This document shows, piece after piece, positions 8,533 to 16,571 of a stretch of DNA of 43,071 nt. Origin of the DNA: Ignavibacteriaceae bacterium. GTDB taxonomy: Bacteria > Bacteroidota > Ignavibacteria > Ignavibacteriales > Ignavibacteriaceae. Location: positions 1-43,071 of the forward strand of contig JARLHD010000249.1 of the NCBI GenBank assembly GCA_031292435.1. Direction: 5' to 3'. Position 1 is the first letter of the stretch, and every line of letters begins with the position of its first letter. The notes below the pieces were generated by a model. It had not been told where the DNA came from. It saw only the letters and a program-made list of their open reading frames with translations, and searched no databases. A program made the position numbers and the translations under genes.

Positions 8533-10164
8533 TTGGATAAATTATCAGAAAGAATAGTACAGAAGTTATCAAATCCCACTTCATTTGAGCTTGGGAAGAA
8601 ATATTATTTGCAGGGAAGAGTTACGGAGTATACTGAGGATGACAATTTTATTGACGCAACGGTTATAGGGACAGAACTTTACAAAATAAGAATAATAAAA
8701 ACCGATCTTTCTGCTGAATGTGAATGCAAAGAATATAAAGGAGACGAACTTTGTAAACACCTGGTAGCTGTTCTGTTGACTGCAACCAGGGGAATATTAA
8801 TTCCCAGGCAAAAACCGTTGTTAAAGGAGAAGGAACCTGATCCTAATCTAATCCGTGATCAGCAATTTAAATCATCACTGGAGAAAATACCACGGGAAAC
8901 ACTGATAAGTGATGTAGCTGAATTAGGGAAGAGAATTCCAGACATTGAGGAATTCTTTATTCATAAATATTCAGAAAAAACAGTTGATTATTACGGACAG
9001 ATTGAACTTCAGATAAAAAAGAAAATCAATTCCATTTTAGATTATCGGGGCAAAAAAGATTTTGATGGGAAGGTATTTACAGCGAGCCGGGAAGTTAATT
9101 CACTATTACAAAACCTGCCTGTAACGCGGCATACAGCCGATTTCCTATTGAGAACAGGTTATTGGATTTCTGAGAAGATTGCCGATATAGATGATTCATC
9201 AGGCTATTTAAGAGAGCTCACATATCAGATACTTGAATATTCGTGTGAATATTTGAATAATGCCAGGACTGATGACCTGATATTGTTTTATAAATATTGT
9301 TCATTAAATACAGCTTTTCATTTTAATATTGATATAATTAAAACGATATTAAATAAAGTGACCAACCTGGAAATATTGGAAGCACTAATTACCAAACTCG
9401 AAAAGAGTGTTTACAAAAACGATACTGATTTTGGTTTTAAGCCGGAACTTGGATGGGATTTATTGATGAATTATTTGAAGCATTATAAACCTGCTAAATA
9501 TGAAGAGCTTATTCCGGAACTTATAAACAAATCGCTTAATATTAAATATGGTTACATAAACTATCTTTTTGAAAAGGGGAACTATGAAGAAGTAATTAAA
9601 TTTGGATTTGATTACCAAACAAACGGGGAGATTGAAAATGCTTTTGAGAAATCAATATTAGCGTTGAATAACAAGAAGCAGATTATTGAATATTATATCA
9701 GGCGGTTGAAAGAACATTTCGATTTAAATACATTTAAACATTTTAGTGAAATTGAAGGAATAAAAGAATTATCGGAATGGAGGACAGCTGTAGACAATAT
9801 TTTGTTGGAGAGCAAGTATATATATTTTCATGCCGACATATTATTGTATTTAAAAAGATATGATGAATTTATAGAATTTATTTCTTCAGAAGGAGAAGAT
9901 AGGTATAGAAATAATTCCGTAATAGAAAGGCATGCGGTGAGATTTTCGATAACAGATCCGCCCATTGCTATAAGATTATATCGCTATTTAATAGAGAAGG
10001 AAGTAGTGAGATTAAAGAAATCCAACAGGTATATTGCCTTCAGAGAATATTATGAAAACCTTAAGAGCCTGAATGATATTGCCTACCTTGAAGAATTAAA
10101 AAGCAAACTAATAAGAGAGAATCCTACGAAACTTAAGCTAATTGAAGTGTTAGATGAAATTTAA
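8533..10164 (+). CDS. SWIM zinc-finger domain protein with helical C-terminal region
   Basis: A 543-residue protein whose N-terminal 80 residues hold a SWIM zinc finger: Cys63-x-Cys65 and Cys74-x-His76 in AECECKEYKGDELCKHL. The opening (SNPTSFELGKKYYLQGRVTEY) is typical of bacterial SWIM proteins. The rest is helical and repeat-like, with no further recognised domain. SWIM domains bind DNA or protein; in bacteria they often accompany SWI/SNF helicases, none of which is adjacent. The only start in frame after the upstream stop is TTG at 8533. The function is unknown. Confidence 0.82.
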   Translation: MDKLSERIVQKLSNPTSFELGKKYYLQGRVTEYTEDDNFIDATVIGTELYKIRIIKTDLSAECECKEYKGDELCKHLVAVLLTATRGILIPRQKPLLKEKEPDPNLIRDQQFKSSLEKIPRETLISDVAELGKRIPDIEEFFIHKYSEKTVDYYGQIELQIKKKINSILDYRGKKDFDGKVFTASREVNSLLQNLPVTRHTADFLLRTGYWISEKIADIDDSSGYLRELTYQILEYSCEYLNNARTDDLILFYKYCSLNTAFHFNIDIIKTILNKVTNLEILEALITKLEKSVYKNDTDFGFKPELGWDLLMNYLKHYKPAKYEELIPELINKSLNIKYGYINYLFEKGNYEEVIKFGFDYQTNGEIENAFEKSILALNNKKQIIEYYIRRLKEHFDLNTFKHFSEIEGIKELSEWRTAVDNILLESKYIYFHADILLYLKRYDEFIEFISSEGEDRYRNNSVIERHAVRFSITDPPIAIRLYRYLIEKEVVRLKKSNRYIAFREYYENLKSLNDIAYLEELKSKLIRENPTKLKLIEVLDEI

Positions 10165-10276
10165 TTAATATTATAAATGATAAGTCTTAGGATCTTGAAC
10201 ACTAAACGTCCGATTATTTGAATTAATTAAATTTTAATCATAAATTTGCATTATTTTTATAAAACCAACTCTTAAA

Positions 10277-10969
10277 ATGAAGAAAATCGCAATATTAATA
10301 ATTGAAGACAACAGACTCCTGCGGGATGGTATTGCCTCAATACTAAAAAAGCAGTCAGATATGCATGTCGTAGCTACTTTTGGAAATGGGGAAAACATAT
10401 TGCTGATGATGGGCAAATTCAAACCAAATATTGTACTTCTCGATCTCGGTTTACGAAATCAGAACAGTATGCAGGTAGTTAAATTAATTAAGAAAAATTT
10501 TGAAGAATCCAAAATAATTGTAATGGACCTCGTCCCGCTGCAGGCGGATGTATTCGAATTTGTACAATTGGGGGTTGCAGGTTTTATACTTAAAGATGCA
10601 AGTATTGCTGAATTCCTTAAAACAATTCGTTCAGTTTTTCAGGGCGCCCAGGTTCTTCCCCCACATTTAACAGGCTCACTTTTTTCACAAATCGTTGAAC
10701 ATGCAATTAACGGTACCAAAACATCAGCAATCGTTGAATCTGTTCGTATGACAAAACGGGAAAAACAGGTTATTGAATTGATTGCAGATGGTTCGACTAA
10801 TAAAGAAATTGCACAAAGACTTCATCTGTCAACATATACAGTTAAAAGCCATGTCCATAACATTCTTGAAAAATTAGCACTAAATACCCGTGTACAAATA
10901 GCAAAACACGCCCATCTCTCTGATTCCTATAACTCAGCAATGGATACAACGTCTTTATTCGACGAATAG
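10277..10969 (+). CDS. NarL/FixJ-type response regulator (paralogue 1)
   Basis: A 230-residue two-component response regulator: receiver domain (residues 1 to about 120) plus LuxR/GerE helix-turn-helix (about 153-215, MTKREKQVIELIADGSTNKEIAQRL...STYTVKSHVHNILEKL). The acidic pocket is Glu10/Asp11, the phosphoacceptor is Asp56 (NIVLLDLGL), and the conserved Lys is in GFILKDAS. The switch Thr/Ser is Asp here (IIVMDL), as in its paralogue at 36663-37352. It opens the stress block and is the one gene there without a full copy of the shared 32-bp element upstream. It plausibly binds target promoters in this block; that is inference. Confidence 0.92.
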   Translation: MKKIAILIIEDNRLLRDGIASILKKQSDMHVVATFGNGENILLMMGKFKPNIVLLDLGLRNQNSMQVVKLIKKNFEESKIIVMDLVPLQADVFEFVQLGVAGFILKDASIAEFLKTIRSVFQGAQVLPPHLTGSLFSQIVEHAINGTKTSAIVESVRMTKREKQVIELIADGSTNKEIAQRLHLSTYTVKSHVHNILEKLALNTRVQIAKHAHLSDSYNSAMDTTSLFDE

Positions 10970-10997
10970 TTTCCTTAATTCCTTCTAACAAAAGATG

Positions 10998-11029
10998 TAG
11001 TTCCCTTTTCATCCCTTCGCCCGATTGAA
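10998..11029 (+). promoter_or_regulatory. Shared 32-bp element, copy 1 (lmo0937-like / AsmA-like unit)
   Basis: This copy reads TAGTTCC-type at the 5' end, the invariant core TTTTCATCC, then CCGATTGAA at the 3' end. It lies 69 nt before the start of the small membrane protein gene. Confidence 0.8.
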
Positions 11030-11098
11030 CTTCTTTATTTATGAATATAGTTTAACAATGTATTTAAACTTTGAAATTAAACTAAGAGGTTGCAAATA

Positions 11099-11248
11099 AT
11101 GTTATATACTATTGCAGTAATTTTAATCATTTTGTGGTTACTTGGATTCTCTATGGCTTATACATTGGGCGGTTTAATCCACATTCTTCTGGTAATTGCC
11201 ATTATTGTTGTATTAGTAAGAGTAATTAGCGGACGTCGTGCACTTTAA
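11099..11248 (+). CDS. lmo0937-family small membrane protein
   Basis: A 49-residue protein, too short for most gene finders: MLYTIAVILIILWLLGFSMA, then GGLIHILLVIAIIVVLVRVISGRR. Two hydrophobic helices flank a short turn and a basic C-terminus. This matches the lmo0937 family of tiny membrane proteins, which recur in stress-inducible loci; their molecular role is unknown. The ATG at 11099 follows an AAGAGG ribosome site. Shared-element copy 1 lies upstream and the AsmA-like gene starts 57 nt downstream, so the two probably form one unit. Confidence 0.85.
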   Translation: MLYTIAVILIILWLLGFSMAYTLGGLIHILLVIAIIVVLVRVISGRRAL

Positions 11249-11305
11249 GAATTTTAGAGCCATGACTTTTGGTTTACGGAAAATATTTTATGGAATTTGG
11301 CAACG

Positions 11306-12691
11306 ATGATCAAAGCACCTCTTACTTCGAACGAAAACTTTAATTGGCGAAAACAATTTCAATCCTTCAGGTATCCAAGCCTTGTTATTGGGATAGTGAT
11401 AATCCTTGGTGTGATTACATTTGTGTTCTTTCCGGATCCATTTATAAACTTATTGTTAAAAGGAAAAATTACAAATGCTTTTTCAGAAGCTTATCCCAAA
11501 GATTCACTAAAACTCGGCTATTTGCATTATAATATCTGGAAGAATCGTTTAGGGTGTGATTCTGTGGTACTTAAAACTAACGACTTTACCTGCAAAATTC
11601 CCTCTCTCTCTGTAAGTGGAATCGGTTTTACTAAAATTCTCCTGCATAAAGGTTTTACTCCCAATACTCTCTCAGGTTTAATCATAGATGCACAAAATAG
11701 TGTTATAATATTCTCACAATCCCAAAATGAATTTCAGTTGGGGAGACTTCATATTTCTTTCCCCGATTCCGAAATAGTTGCTGATTCAATTAAGTATTAT
11801 TCATTATTAAATGACGAGCAATTTTTTGCAAAAAGTCAATTCAGGCAAACCAGGTTTCGTATTAAAATTCCTCTTATCCGGATAAATAGTTTGGATTGTC
11901 TTGCCATGCTTCGCGGAATTGCGGTAAAAGCCAAAAATATAAATATAAATGAAGCCTCAACTGATATTTTGGTAAATATGGATAAGCCCTATGATAAAAA
12001 TTCTGCTAATCCTCAAATGCCCAATGAAGCATTTGCTTCAATAAAGGAGTCTGTTAAAATAGATAGTTTGATTATCCTGAACGGACAATTGATATACTGC
12101 GAAAGGTATACCGCAGGCGCCAAACCTGGAGTGGTTTCGATAAATAAAATCAATATCTCAGCAGGTGAAATTTCAAATCTATCTTCTAAGCCTGGCACTA
12201 CAATTATTCGCGGAGAAGGGCTATTATTAACCTCTACTAAAATTAACCTGTTCATGGCAATTCCTTTTAATTCAAAAGAATTTTCCTTACAATACTCCGG
12301 CTCACTTGGCAGGATGGATGTAACCGAATTAAATTCCTTCATTGAACCGGGAGAACATCAACGAATCAAAACCGGTACCCTTCAATCGGCCTCATTTAAT
12401 ATAAATATTAATTCGGGTATAGCAAGTGGCATATTAAATGCAGATTATAAAGACTTAACCATCGATGCTATAAATAAAGAAACAGGGAGTGAAAAAGGAA
12501 TTTTAAACCGTATCACTTCTCTCTTTGATAAATTATTTATTGTCCGCGGATCCAACTTGCCGGACAAACAAGGTTCCATAAAGATTGGACAAATAATATA
12601 TAAACGCGATCCGGAAGATTATTTCTTTCAATTTATTTGGTTTGCTGTTAGAAACGGAGTGGCTGATATAGTGGGCTTTCCTAAAAAATAA
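11306..12691 (+). CDS. Membrane-anchored AsmA-like periplasmic protein
   Basis: A protein of about 461 residues with one N-terminal transmembrane helix (SLVIGIVIILGVITFVFF, near residues 25-45) followed by a long beta-rich periplasmic part. That part uses the repeated short strands seen in AsmA/DUF748-type proteins (SLKLGYLHYNIWKN, VKIDSLIILNGQLIY, KTGTLQSASFNI, NRITSLFDKLFIVRG). AsmA-like proteins act in the periplasm in membrane lipid homeostasis or transport. The family assignment rests on architecture and strand pattern only. The frame opens at TTG 11297; ATG 11306 is the more likely start. It follows the lmo0937-like gene in the same unit. Confidence 0.7.
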   Translation: MIKAPLTSNENFNWRKQFQSFRYPSLVIGIVIILGVITFVFFPDPFINLLLKGKITNAFSEAYPKDSLKLGYLHYNIWKNRLGCDSVVLKTNDFTCKIPSLSVSGIGFTKILLHKGFTPNTLSGLIIDAQNSVIIFSQSQNEFQLGRLHISFPDSEIVADSIKYYSLLNDEQFFAKSQFRQTRFRIKIPLIRINSLDCLAMLRGIAVKAKNININEASTDILVNMDKPYDKNSANPQMPNEAFASIKESVKIDSLIILNGQLIYCERYTAGAKPGVVSINKINISAGEISNLSSKPGTTIIRGEGLLLTSTKINLFMAIPFNSKEFSLQYSGSLGRMDVTELNSFIEPGEHQRIKTGTLQSASFNININSGIASGILNADYKDLTIDAINKETGSEKGILNRITSLFDKLFIVRGSNLPDKQGSIKIGQIIYKRDPEDYFFQFIWFAVRNGVADIVGFPKK

Positions 12692-12740
12692 TCCTCCAGG
12701 TTATTAATTGTTCATTCTATGATAAATCTGCTTAAATATA

Positions 12741-12770
12741 CGTTTTCAAAACGCTTTCAAAACGTTTTCA
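12741..12770. repeat. Tandem 11-bp repeat
   Basis: Three head-to-tail copies, the last truncated: CGTTTTCAAAA, CGCTTTCAAAA, CGTTTTCA. The period equals about one helical turn, the arrangement expected for a protein binding one face of DNA. It lies between the AsmA-like gene and shared-element copy 2. Confidence 0.6.
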
Positions 12771-12788
12771 GGTACTGGTTTTGGCTAG

Positions 12789-12854
12789 ATAGACAGATGC
12801 CCGGTTTAATACATTTTATCTAATATTTTACCGGATTTTCTTTAATCTGTCTAT
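12789..12854. repeat. Nested inverted repeat upstream of the histidine kinase
   Basis: The outer arms ATAGACAGAT (12789-12798) and ATCTGTCTAT (12845-12854) are perfect complements of 10 bp. Inside them CCGGT (12801-12805) pairs with ACCGG (12830-12834). No T run follows. It ends 6 nt before shared-element copy 2. Confidence 0.55.
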
Positions 12855-12860
12855 AGGGTG

Positions 12861-12892
12861 TAGTTCTTTTTTCATCCCTTCGCCCTATTTAA
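12861..12892 (+). promoter_or_regulatory. Shared 32-bp element, copy 2 (histidine kinase)
   Basis: It has TAGTTCT at the 5' end, the core TTTTCATCC and a diverged 3' end (CCTATTTAA). It ends 78 nt before the kinase start codon. Confidence 0.75.
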
Positions 12893-12970
12893 TGCTTAGT
12901 ACTGTTTCAGTACGTTATATCTGGCATTGATAAAACTATTTTTAACATAATTAATATTATTAAGATTAAT

Positions 12971-14461
12971 ATGATCGACACTGTATCTGAACCCAAAACT
13001 GCACAAAGGGATTCTATAAAAATTATAAATGATAATGACAAAAAAGTTATTCTCCTTGTAGAAGATGAAGCTCTCATTGCCATGACTGAATCAATGGAAT
13101 TAAAGAAATATGGATATAATGTTATCCACGTTCTGAACGGGCATAAAGCAATTGAAGCCGTTAATAATACTAATACCACAATTGATATAATACTCATGGA
13201 CATTAATCTTGGCAATAATTTAGACGGAACAGAAATTGCCAAAATTATACTTAAAGACCATGATATTCCCCTGCTGTTTCTTTCAAGCCACACCGAACGT
13301 GCTATTGTGGATAAAACCGAGAATATAACTTTCTATGGATATGTTGTTAAAGATTCAGGCATCATTGTCCTTGATGCTTCCATTAAAATGGCATTCAGAC
13401 TTCATGAAGCTTATTTAAATTTGAAAAAACAAAAGATTGAAACAGACAACAATAAGAAAGAATTGCAGATATTCGAAAAAAGATATCGCCGGCTCTTTGA
13501 AGCTGCTAAAGATGGAATATTAATCCTTAATGCTGATAACGGAATGATCGTTGATGTTAACCCTTTTTTAATTAACCTGCTCGGTTTTTCCAAGCAACAG
13601 TTTCTCTCAAAACATATTTGGGATATTAGTACCCGGGATAATATGGAATACGCCAAAGAATTGTTTAAGGAATTGCAGGAAAGAGAATATGTCCGCTATG
13701 AAGATTTGCCTTTGGAAGCTTATGACGGAAGACAAATACACGTTGAATTCGTAAGTAACGTCTACATGGTCGACAATGAAAGGGTTATTCAATGTAACAT
13801 ACGTGATATTGCTGACCGGATAAAGTATGAAAAAGTCCTTACTGATGGAATAGATAAAAAAGATGCTATGCTTAAAGAAATGCAGCACAGGACAAAAAAC
13901 AGCTTCAGTATGATAACCAGTTTAATCCATATCAGATCAGGAGTAACTAATTCTCAGGAAACAAAAGATACTCTTGAGGATTTGTCACTAAGGGTAAAAG
14001 CAATTTCTGATTTATATTCATTACTCTATGAAACTGAATCGTTTTACGAAGTACAGCTCAAAACTTATTGCCACAAAGTAATTGACTCAATGCTTAATCT
14101 TTCGAAGTATATTGAAATTGACAAGGAGATCGAGGATATTAAAGTTCCACCTACTAATGCGGCAATCGTCGGTCTGATTATAGTCGAATTGTTATCTAAC
14201 ATTATTAAGTATGCTTTTCCTGATTCTTTAAATGGTAAGATAAGCATAGAATTGAAATTGATAAATTCGCAGATTGTGTTAGTAATTGAAGACAACGGTA
14301 TTGGTATGCCAAAAGATTTTGATATAAATATGATTACTAATCTGGGACTTCACCTCGTTAATTTAATGGTAAGCCAGCTTGATGGTACTATTCGCTTCGT
14401 TCCTGGAAAAGGTACTAAAATAATAATAGAATTCCCTTTTATTCACCCTACACAGGAATAA
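12971..14461 (+). CDS. Hybrid receiver-PAS-histidine kinase (HisKA_2 family)
   Basis: A 496-residue soluble signalling protein. The order is a receiver domain (about 24-145, acidic pair Glu31/Asp32, phosphoacceptor Asp77 in IILMDINLG), a PAS domain (about 170-290, RYRRLFEAAKDGILIL...), a HisKA_2 phosphoacceptor helix with His306 in KEMQHRTKNSFSM, and a HATPase_c domain with N-box Asn410 (ELLSNIIKYAFP) and DNGIGMP at 441-447. No transmembrane segment is visible, so it senses a cytoplasmic cue or receives phosphate from another kinase. It sits in the stress block with shared-element copy 2 and is the only kinase near the two NarL-type regulators. A phosphorelay with them or with KaiC is possible but unproven. 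Confidence 0.93.
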   Translation: MIDTVSEPKTAQRDSIKIINDNDKKVILLVEDEALIAMTESMELKKYGYNVIHVLNGHKAIEAVNNTNTTIDIILMDINLGNNLDGTEIAKIILKDHDIPLLFLSSHTERAIVDKTENITFYGYVVKDSGIIVLDASIKMAFRLHEAYLNLKKQKIETDNNKKELQIFEKRYRRLFEAAKDGILILNADNGMIVDVNPFLINLLGFSKQQFLSKHIWDISTRDNMEYAKELFKELQEREYVRYEDLPLEAYDGRQIHVEFVSNVYMVDNERVIQCNIRDIADRIKYEKVLTDGIDKKDAMLKEMQHRTKNSFSMITSLIHIRSGVTNSQETKDTLEDLSLRVKAISDLYSLLYETESFYEVQLKTYCHKVIDSMLNLSKYIEIDKEIEDIKVPPTNAAIVGLIIVELLSNIIKYAFPDSLNGKISIELKLINSQIVLVIEDNGIGMPKDFDINMITNLGLHLVNLMVSQLDGTIRFVPGKGTKIIIEFPFIHPTQE

Positions 14462-14477
14462 AATGAACCAAAGGAAG

Positions 14478-14509
14478 TAGTTCTCTTTTCATCCCTTCGC
14501 CCGATTGAA
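14478..14509 (+). promoter_or_regulatory. Shared 32-bp element, copy 3 (secreted protein / DUF6600 unit)
   Basis: It has TAGTTCT, the core TTTTCATCC, and CCGATTGAA at the 3' end. It ends 134 nt before the start of the secreted protein gene. Confidence 0.8.
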
Positions 14510-14643
14510 TTGCCTCCTGATCATCAATAACTTTCTTCTATAGATCAAACTCTTTAGACAATTACAGAAAATCATTTCAATTATCTAAATTTTTAATAAA
14601 CAGTCGCCATTTTTAACGCGATATAAAAAAAGGAATACACATT

Positions 14644-15183
14644 ATGCGATACTTACTGGTAATACTTACAGCACTGTTTTTGTCAGGTGCAGTGAATGCA
14701 CAAGTTCATGCTAATCTCAATTTCAATCTTGGCAGCCAGCCCATTTGGGGTCCAACCGGCAATGATTATGTAGAAAATTATTACCTGCCTGATATTGAGG
14801 CTTACTACAATGTTCCGCAGCATCGTTATTATTTTAATGAAGGTGGGCGCTGGGTAGGAAGATCAACACTGCCTGCACGTTATCGTAATTATGATTTATA
14901 CAGTACCCATAAAGTTGTAATCAATGAACGTGAACCCTGGAAAAATCATGAAACTTACAGAAATCAGTATGCTTCATTTAAAGGACGTCACGATCAGCAG
15001 CCTATCCGCGATAGCCATGACTCAAGATATTTTGAAAATAAAAACCATCCACAACATAACACTTGGGTTCAGCAGCAAAAACATGATAACGGGAATCACA
15101 ACGGACAGAAGAAAGGAAATAATGGCAAGGGAAATGGAAATAAAGGTAAAGATAATGGCAATGGTAAAGGAAAAGACAAATAG
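14644..15183 (+). CDS. Secreted protein with Gly/Asn/Lys-rich tail
   Basis: A 179-residue exported protein. A signal peptide is clear (MRYLLVILTALFLSGAVNA, cut before QVHA). The mature part carries YYNVPQHRYYFNEGGRWVGRSTLPARYRNYDLY, a Tyr/Arg-rich segment seen in small secreted Bacteroidota proteins of unknown role. It ends in a strongly basic low-complexity tail of GNGKGKDNG type from about residue 145. The tail could bind anionic polymers or the cell surface. It is followed by a weak hairpin and then the DUF6600 lipoprotein gene with no element between them, so both are likely expressed together. Confidence 0.75.
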   Translation: MRYLLVILTALFLSGAVNAQVHANLNFNLGSQPIWGPTGNDYVENYYLPDIEAYYNVPQHRYYFNEGGRWVGRSTLPARYRNYDLYSTHKVVINEREPWKNHETYRNQYASFKGRHDQQPIRDSHDSRYFENKNHPQHNTWVQQQKHDNGNHNGQKKGNNGKGNGNKGKDNGNGKGKDK

Positions 15184-15186
15184 CTG

Positions 15187-15221
15187 CCGGTTTAACTAAT
15201 TATAATAATTAAAACCGGTTT
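15187..15221 (+). terminator. Weak terminator-like hairpin
   Basis: CCGGTTT (15187-15193) pairs with AAACCGG (15212-15218), then TTTT. The loop is AT-rich and long. It might attenuate transcription between the two secreted-protein genes. Confidence 0.45.
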
Positions 15222-15284
15222 TGAATTGAAAACATAATCAAATTTCAATGCCGGTTAGTTTATTTTATTCAATTAAGGTCTAAA

Positions 15285-16364
15285 ATGAAAAAGAAAATAT
15301 TAACTATCTCTTTTATGGCGCTGATTGCATGGATAATCCCTGGATGCAGCACAGGATTTATTGCTCAGGATAATAGTGGTAATAATAATCCTAATTATAC
15401 TGTGAATAATAATCAGGATAATAATTCTGATTACGATGAGTACAATGTTGATGATTTAAATCAGTACGGTGAATGGGTGAACATAAATGAATATGGTAGG
15501 GTATGGCACCCTTCAGTTATTGATAGTTGGCAGCCCTTTACTAATGGACATTGGACATACGATGGGAACGACTGGGTATGGGTTTCCTATGAACCGTTTG
15601 GCTGGATCGTTTACCATTACGGCTCATGGGAAAATTCTCCGGATTATGGCTGGATATGGATACCCGGCAGAGATGCATGGTCCCCTGCACGTGTCCAATG
15701 GATTGATTATGGTGATAATATCGGCTGGGCGCCAATGCGCGCGAATAACAGGCAATGGTCTGAGCCATGGGAAAATAATAGTGTCCATCCATGGATGGTA
15801 GTAAGGATGGAAGATTTTAACAGGGAAAATATTATTTCCTACAATGTCCCTACAGTATCACGAAGTAATAATAATCAAAACCAAATTCAAAGACGTCAGC
15901 CGGATCTAAAAATTGTCCAGAGCCATATAAAAGAACCAATTAAAATTGTTAAGATCGATAAAGAACCAACACGGATTGAAACTCCGCCTGTAAGAAATAG
16001 TAATCCTCAGGTTGTAACTCCTCCTGTTAAAAATGACAACCCAACGTATAGACCTGATCCACCGAGGAATGATAATCCTCCTGTAAAAACTAATACTCCT
16101 GTTCAAATTGATAATCCTCCGGTTAGGACTAATACTCCACCGGTAATTAATAGGAATACAACTAATGTAAGAACTCCAAATACTAGAAATATAATTCACA
16201 TGCAGGTTCCCCAGGAAGAGAAACAGAAAGTGGACAGATATCAGCCTAAAGTTGTTAAGGATGTTTTAATAAAAAAGAATCCACGCCCTGTTATAAACAC
16301 GGCTCCCAAATCAGATGGAAGAAATAACAATAATGATAAAAAGTCTGGAGATGATAAAAGGTAA
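15285..16364 (+). CDS. DUF6600-type lipoprotein with Pro/Asn-rich C-terminus
   Basis: A 359-residue predicted lipoprotein. The signal peptide ends in a lipobox (WIIPGC, Cys near residue 21). The central domain (about residues 55-165) is Trp/Tyr/Gly-rich with repeating phrases GEWVNINEYGRVWHP, WQPFTNGHWTY, WVWVSYEPFGW, YHYGSWENSPDYGWIWIPG and WSPARVQW, the DUF6600 pattern. The C-terminal half is Pro/Asn-rich low complexity (NPPVRTNTPPV). Such proteins sit at the envelope; the function is unknown. It is the second gene of the unit behind shared-element copy 3. Confidence 0.83.
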   Translation: MKKKILTISFMALIAWIIPGCSTGFIAQDNSGNNNPNYTVNNNQDNNSDYDEYNVDDLNQYGEWVNINEYGRVWHPSVIDSWQPFTNGHWTYDGNDWVWVSYEPFGWIVYHYGSWENSPDYGWIWIPGRDAWSPARVQWIDYGDNIGWAPMRANNRQWSEPWENNSVHPWMVVRMEDFNRENIISYNVPTVSRSNNNQNQIQRRQPDLKIVQSHIKEPIKIVKIDKEPTRIETPPVRNSNPQVVTPPVKNDNPTYRPDPPRNDNPPVKTNTPVQIDNPPVRTNTPPVINRNTTNVRTPNTRNIIHMQVPQEEKQKVDRYQPKVVKDVLIKKNPRPVINTAPKSDGRNNNNDKKSGDDKR

Positions 16365-16416
16365 TTCACTTGAATAATTATCTTATCACTAAGCGGCATT
16401 ATTAGCTCCTTAGATT

Positions 16417-16448
16417 TAATTCTTTTTTCATCCCTTTGGACTATTGAA
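16417..16448 (+). promoter_or_regulatory. Shared 32-bp element, copy 4 (kaiC-kaiB)
   Basis: It has TAATTCT at the 5' end, the invariant core TTTTCATCC, and CTATTGAA at the 3' end. It ends 123 nt before the kaiC start. Confidence 0.78.
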
Positions 16449-16571
16449 TTAACTGACAATCTTAGCTAAAATTGGTTTGTTGCTTGTAAGTAAATGAGAT
16501 CTATACAAACAATTAAAATATAATTGAAGAATTTATTACAATTATTAAAGTACATCCGGAACTAAAATATT

